The notes under the pieces are model-generated. The model was not told where the DNA came from and did not search any database. It saw only the letters and a program-made list of their open reading frames with translations. Position numbers and translations under genes: made by a program. Shown piece by piece: positions 63,791-64,000 of a DNA stretch of 64,000 bases (position 1 is its first letter; every line of letters starts with the position of its first letter). This DNA comes from Cristatella mucedo. Taxonomy: Eukaryota > Bryozoa > Phylactolaemata > Cristatellidae. Location: positions 1,170,001-1,234,000 of the forward strand of contig WPIO01000036.1 in NCBI GenBank assembly GCA_009760855.2, written 5' to 3'.

Positions 63791-64000
63791 AGTCAGGAGA
63801 ACACTTCGACATGCCACAAGAGTGCCTTCACATTAAATCGCTGTAAGCTGACGCTCTGCTGACACCAAGCACGCTCAAGTACACAAAAGACGAAAGGCAG
63901 CAGACACCGTTGGAGGGGGCGGGCTTCAACACTGGTGCTTCAACACAGGAATTGGCTGCTTCAAACTGCTAGAAATCTCTCGAAGAGCCTAAAGGTCACA

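Larger units (their letters stand above)
62293..63800. repeat. Partial segmental copy D (paralogue of 58493-59900)
   Basis: It starts at TAACGATAAGTAGGTCAGCGCC and runs through the GCGTAGGCGCCCACCGAAC block, the LINE-B fragment (minus, 62640-63400) and repeat family F (63415-63790). The order is the same as in 58493-59900. Confidence 0.8.

Overview
This window looks like intergenic and intronic DNA of a metazoan, most likely an invertebrate. The evidence is one gene with five exons and GT-AG introns, many CR1-like non-LTR retrotransposon fragments, three tRNA-like SINE types, long microsatellites and very few coding sequences. I cannot place the phylum. All percent identities below were judged by eye.

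The only complete conserved gene I can assemble is a METTL27 (WBSCR27)-type SAM-dependent methyltransferase on the plus strand, 11386-27396. It has exons at 11386-11490, 17211-17336, 20623-20758, 21468-21560 and 27212-27396, phases 0,0,1,1, and encodes 214 aa. A decayed tandem copy of its first exon lies at 12529-12633. Its introns hold a 22-bp E-box minisatellite, a ~0.96-kb CTGTCTGTCT array, SINEs and three LINE fragments.

Layout: 0-11.2 kb is mostly decayed repeats, including a long minus-strand LINE copy with endonuclease and reverse transcriptase remnants (8.2-10.8 kb). The METTL27-like gene occupies 11.3-27.4 kb. From 28 to 33 kb there are LINEs, SINEs, microsatellites and a 33-bp minisatellite. 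A segmental duplication fills most of the rest: copy A about 33.09-44.4 kb and copy B about 47.93-58.8 kb, with a partial third copy C (46.23-47.93 kb) between them and a further partial copy D (62.3-63.8 kb) downstream. Each of A and B carries a ~160-175-bp-period degenerate satellite that reverses orientation once, and one gene for a small six-cysteine secreted peptide (40348-40527 and 54461-54670, minus strand).

Comparing the duplicates shows filled and empty insertion sites. Three LINE insertions are present only in A. A full short LTR element in B is a solo LTR in A. A second LINE type with a (CATA)n tail is inserted only in B, and a LINE tail only in D. The major LINE (called LINE-A here) and one tRNA-like SINE (SINE2) end in a related 3' hairpin (GCGCC ... 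GGGCGC), which suggests that the SINE borrowed the LINE's machinery. Stretches not listed as features (for example 590-1140, 2.64-4.19, 5.27-7.2, 22.1-23.36 and 59.9-61.8 kb apart from named repeats) contain nothing I can recognise as a gene.
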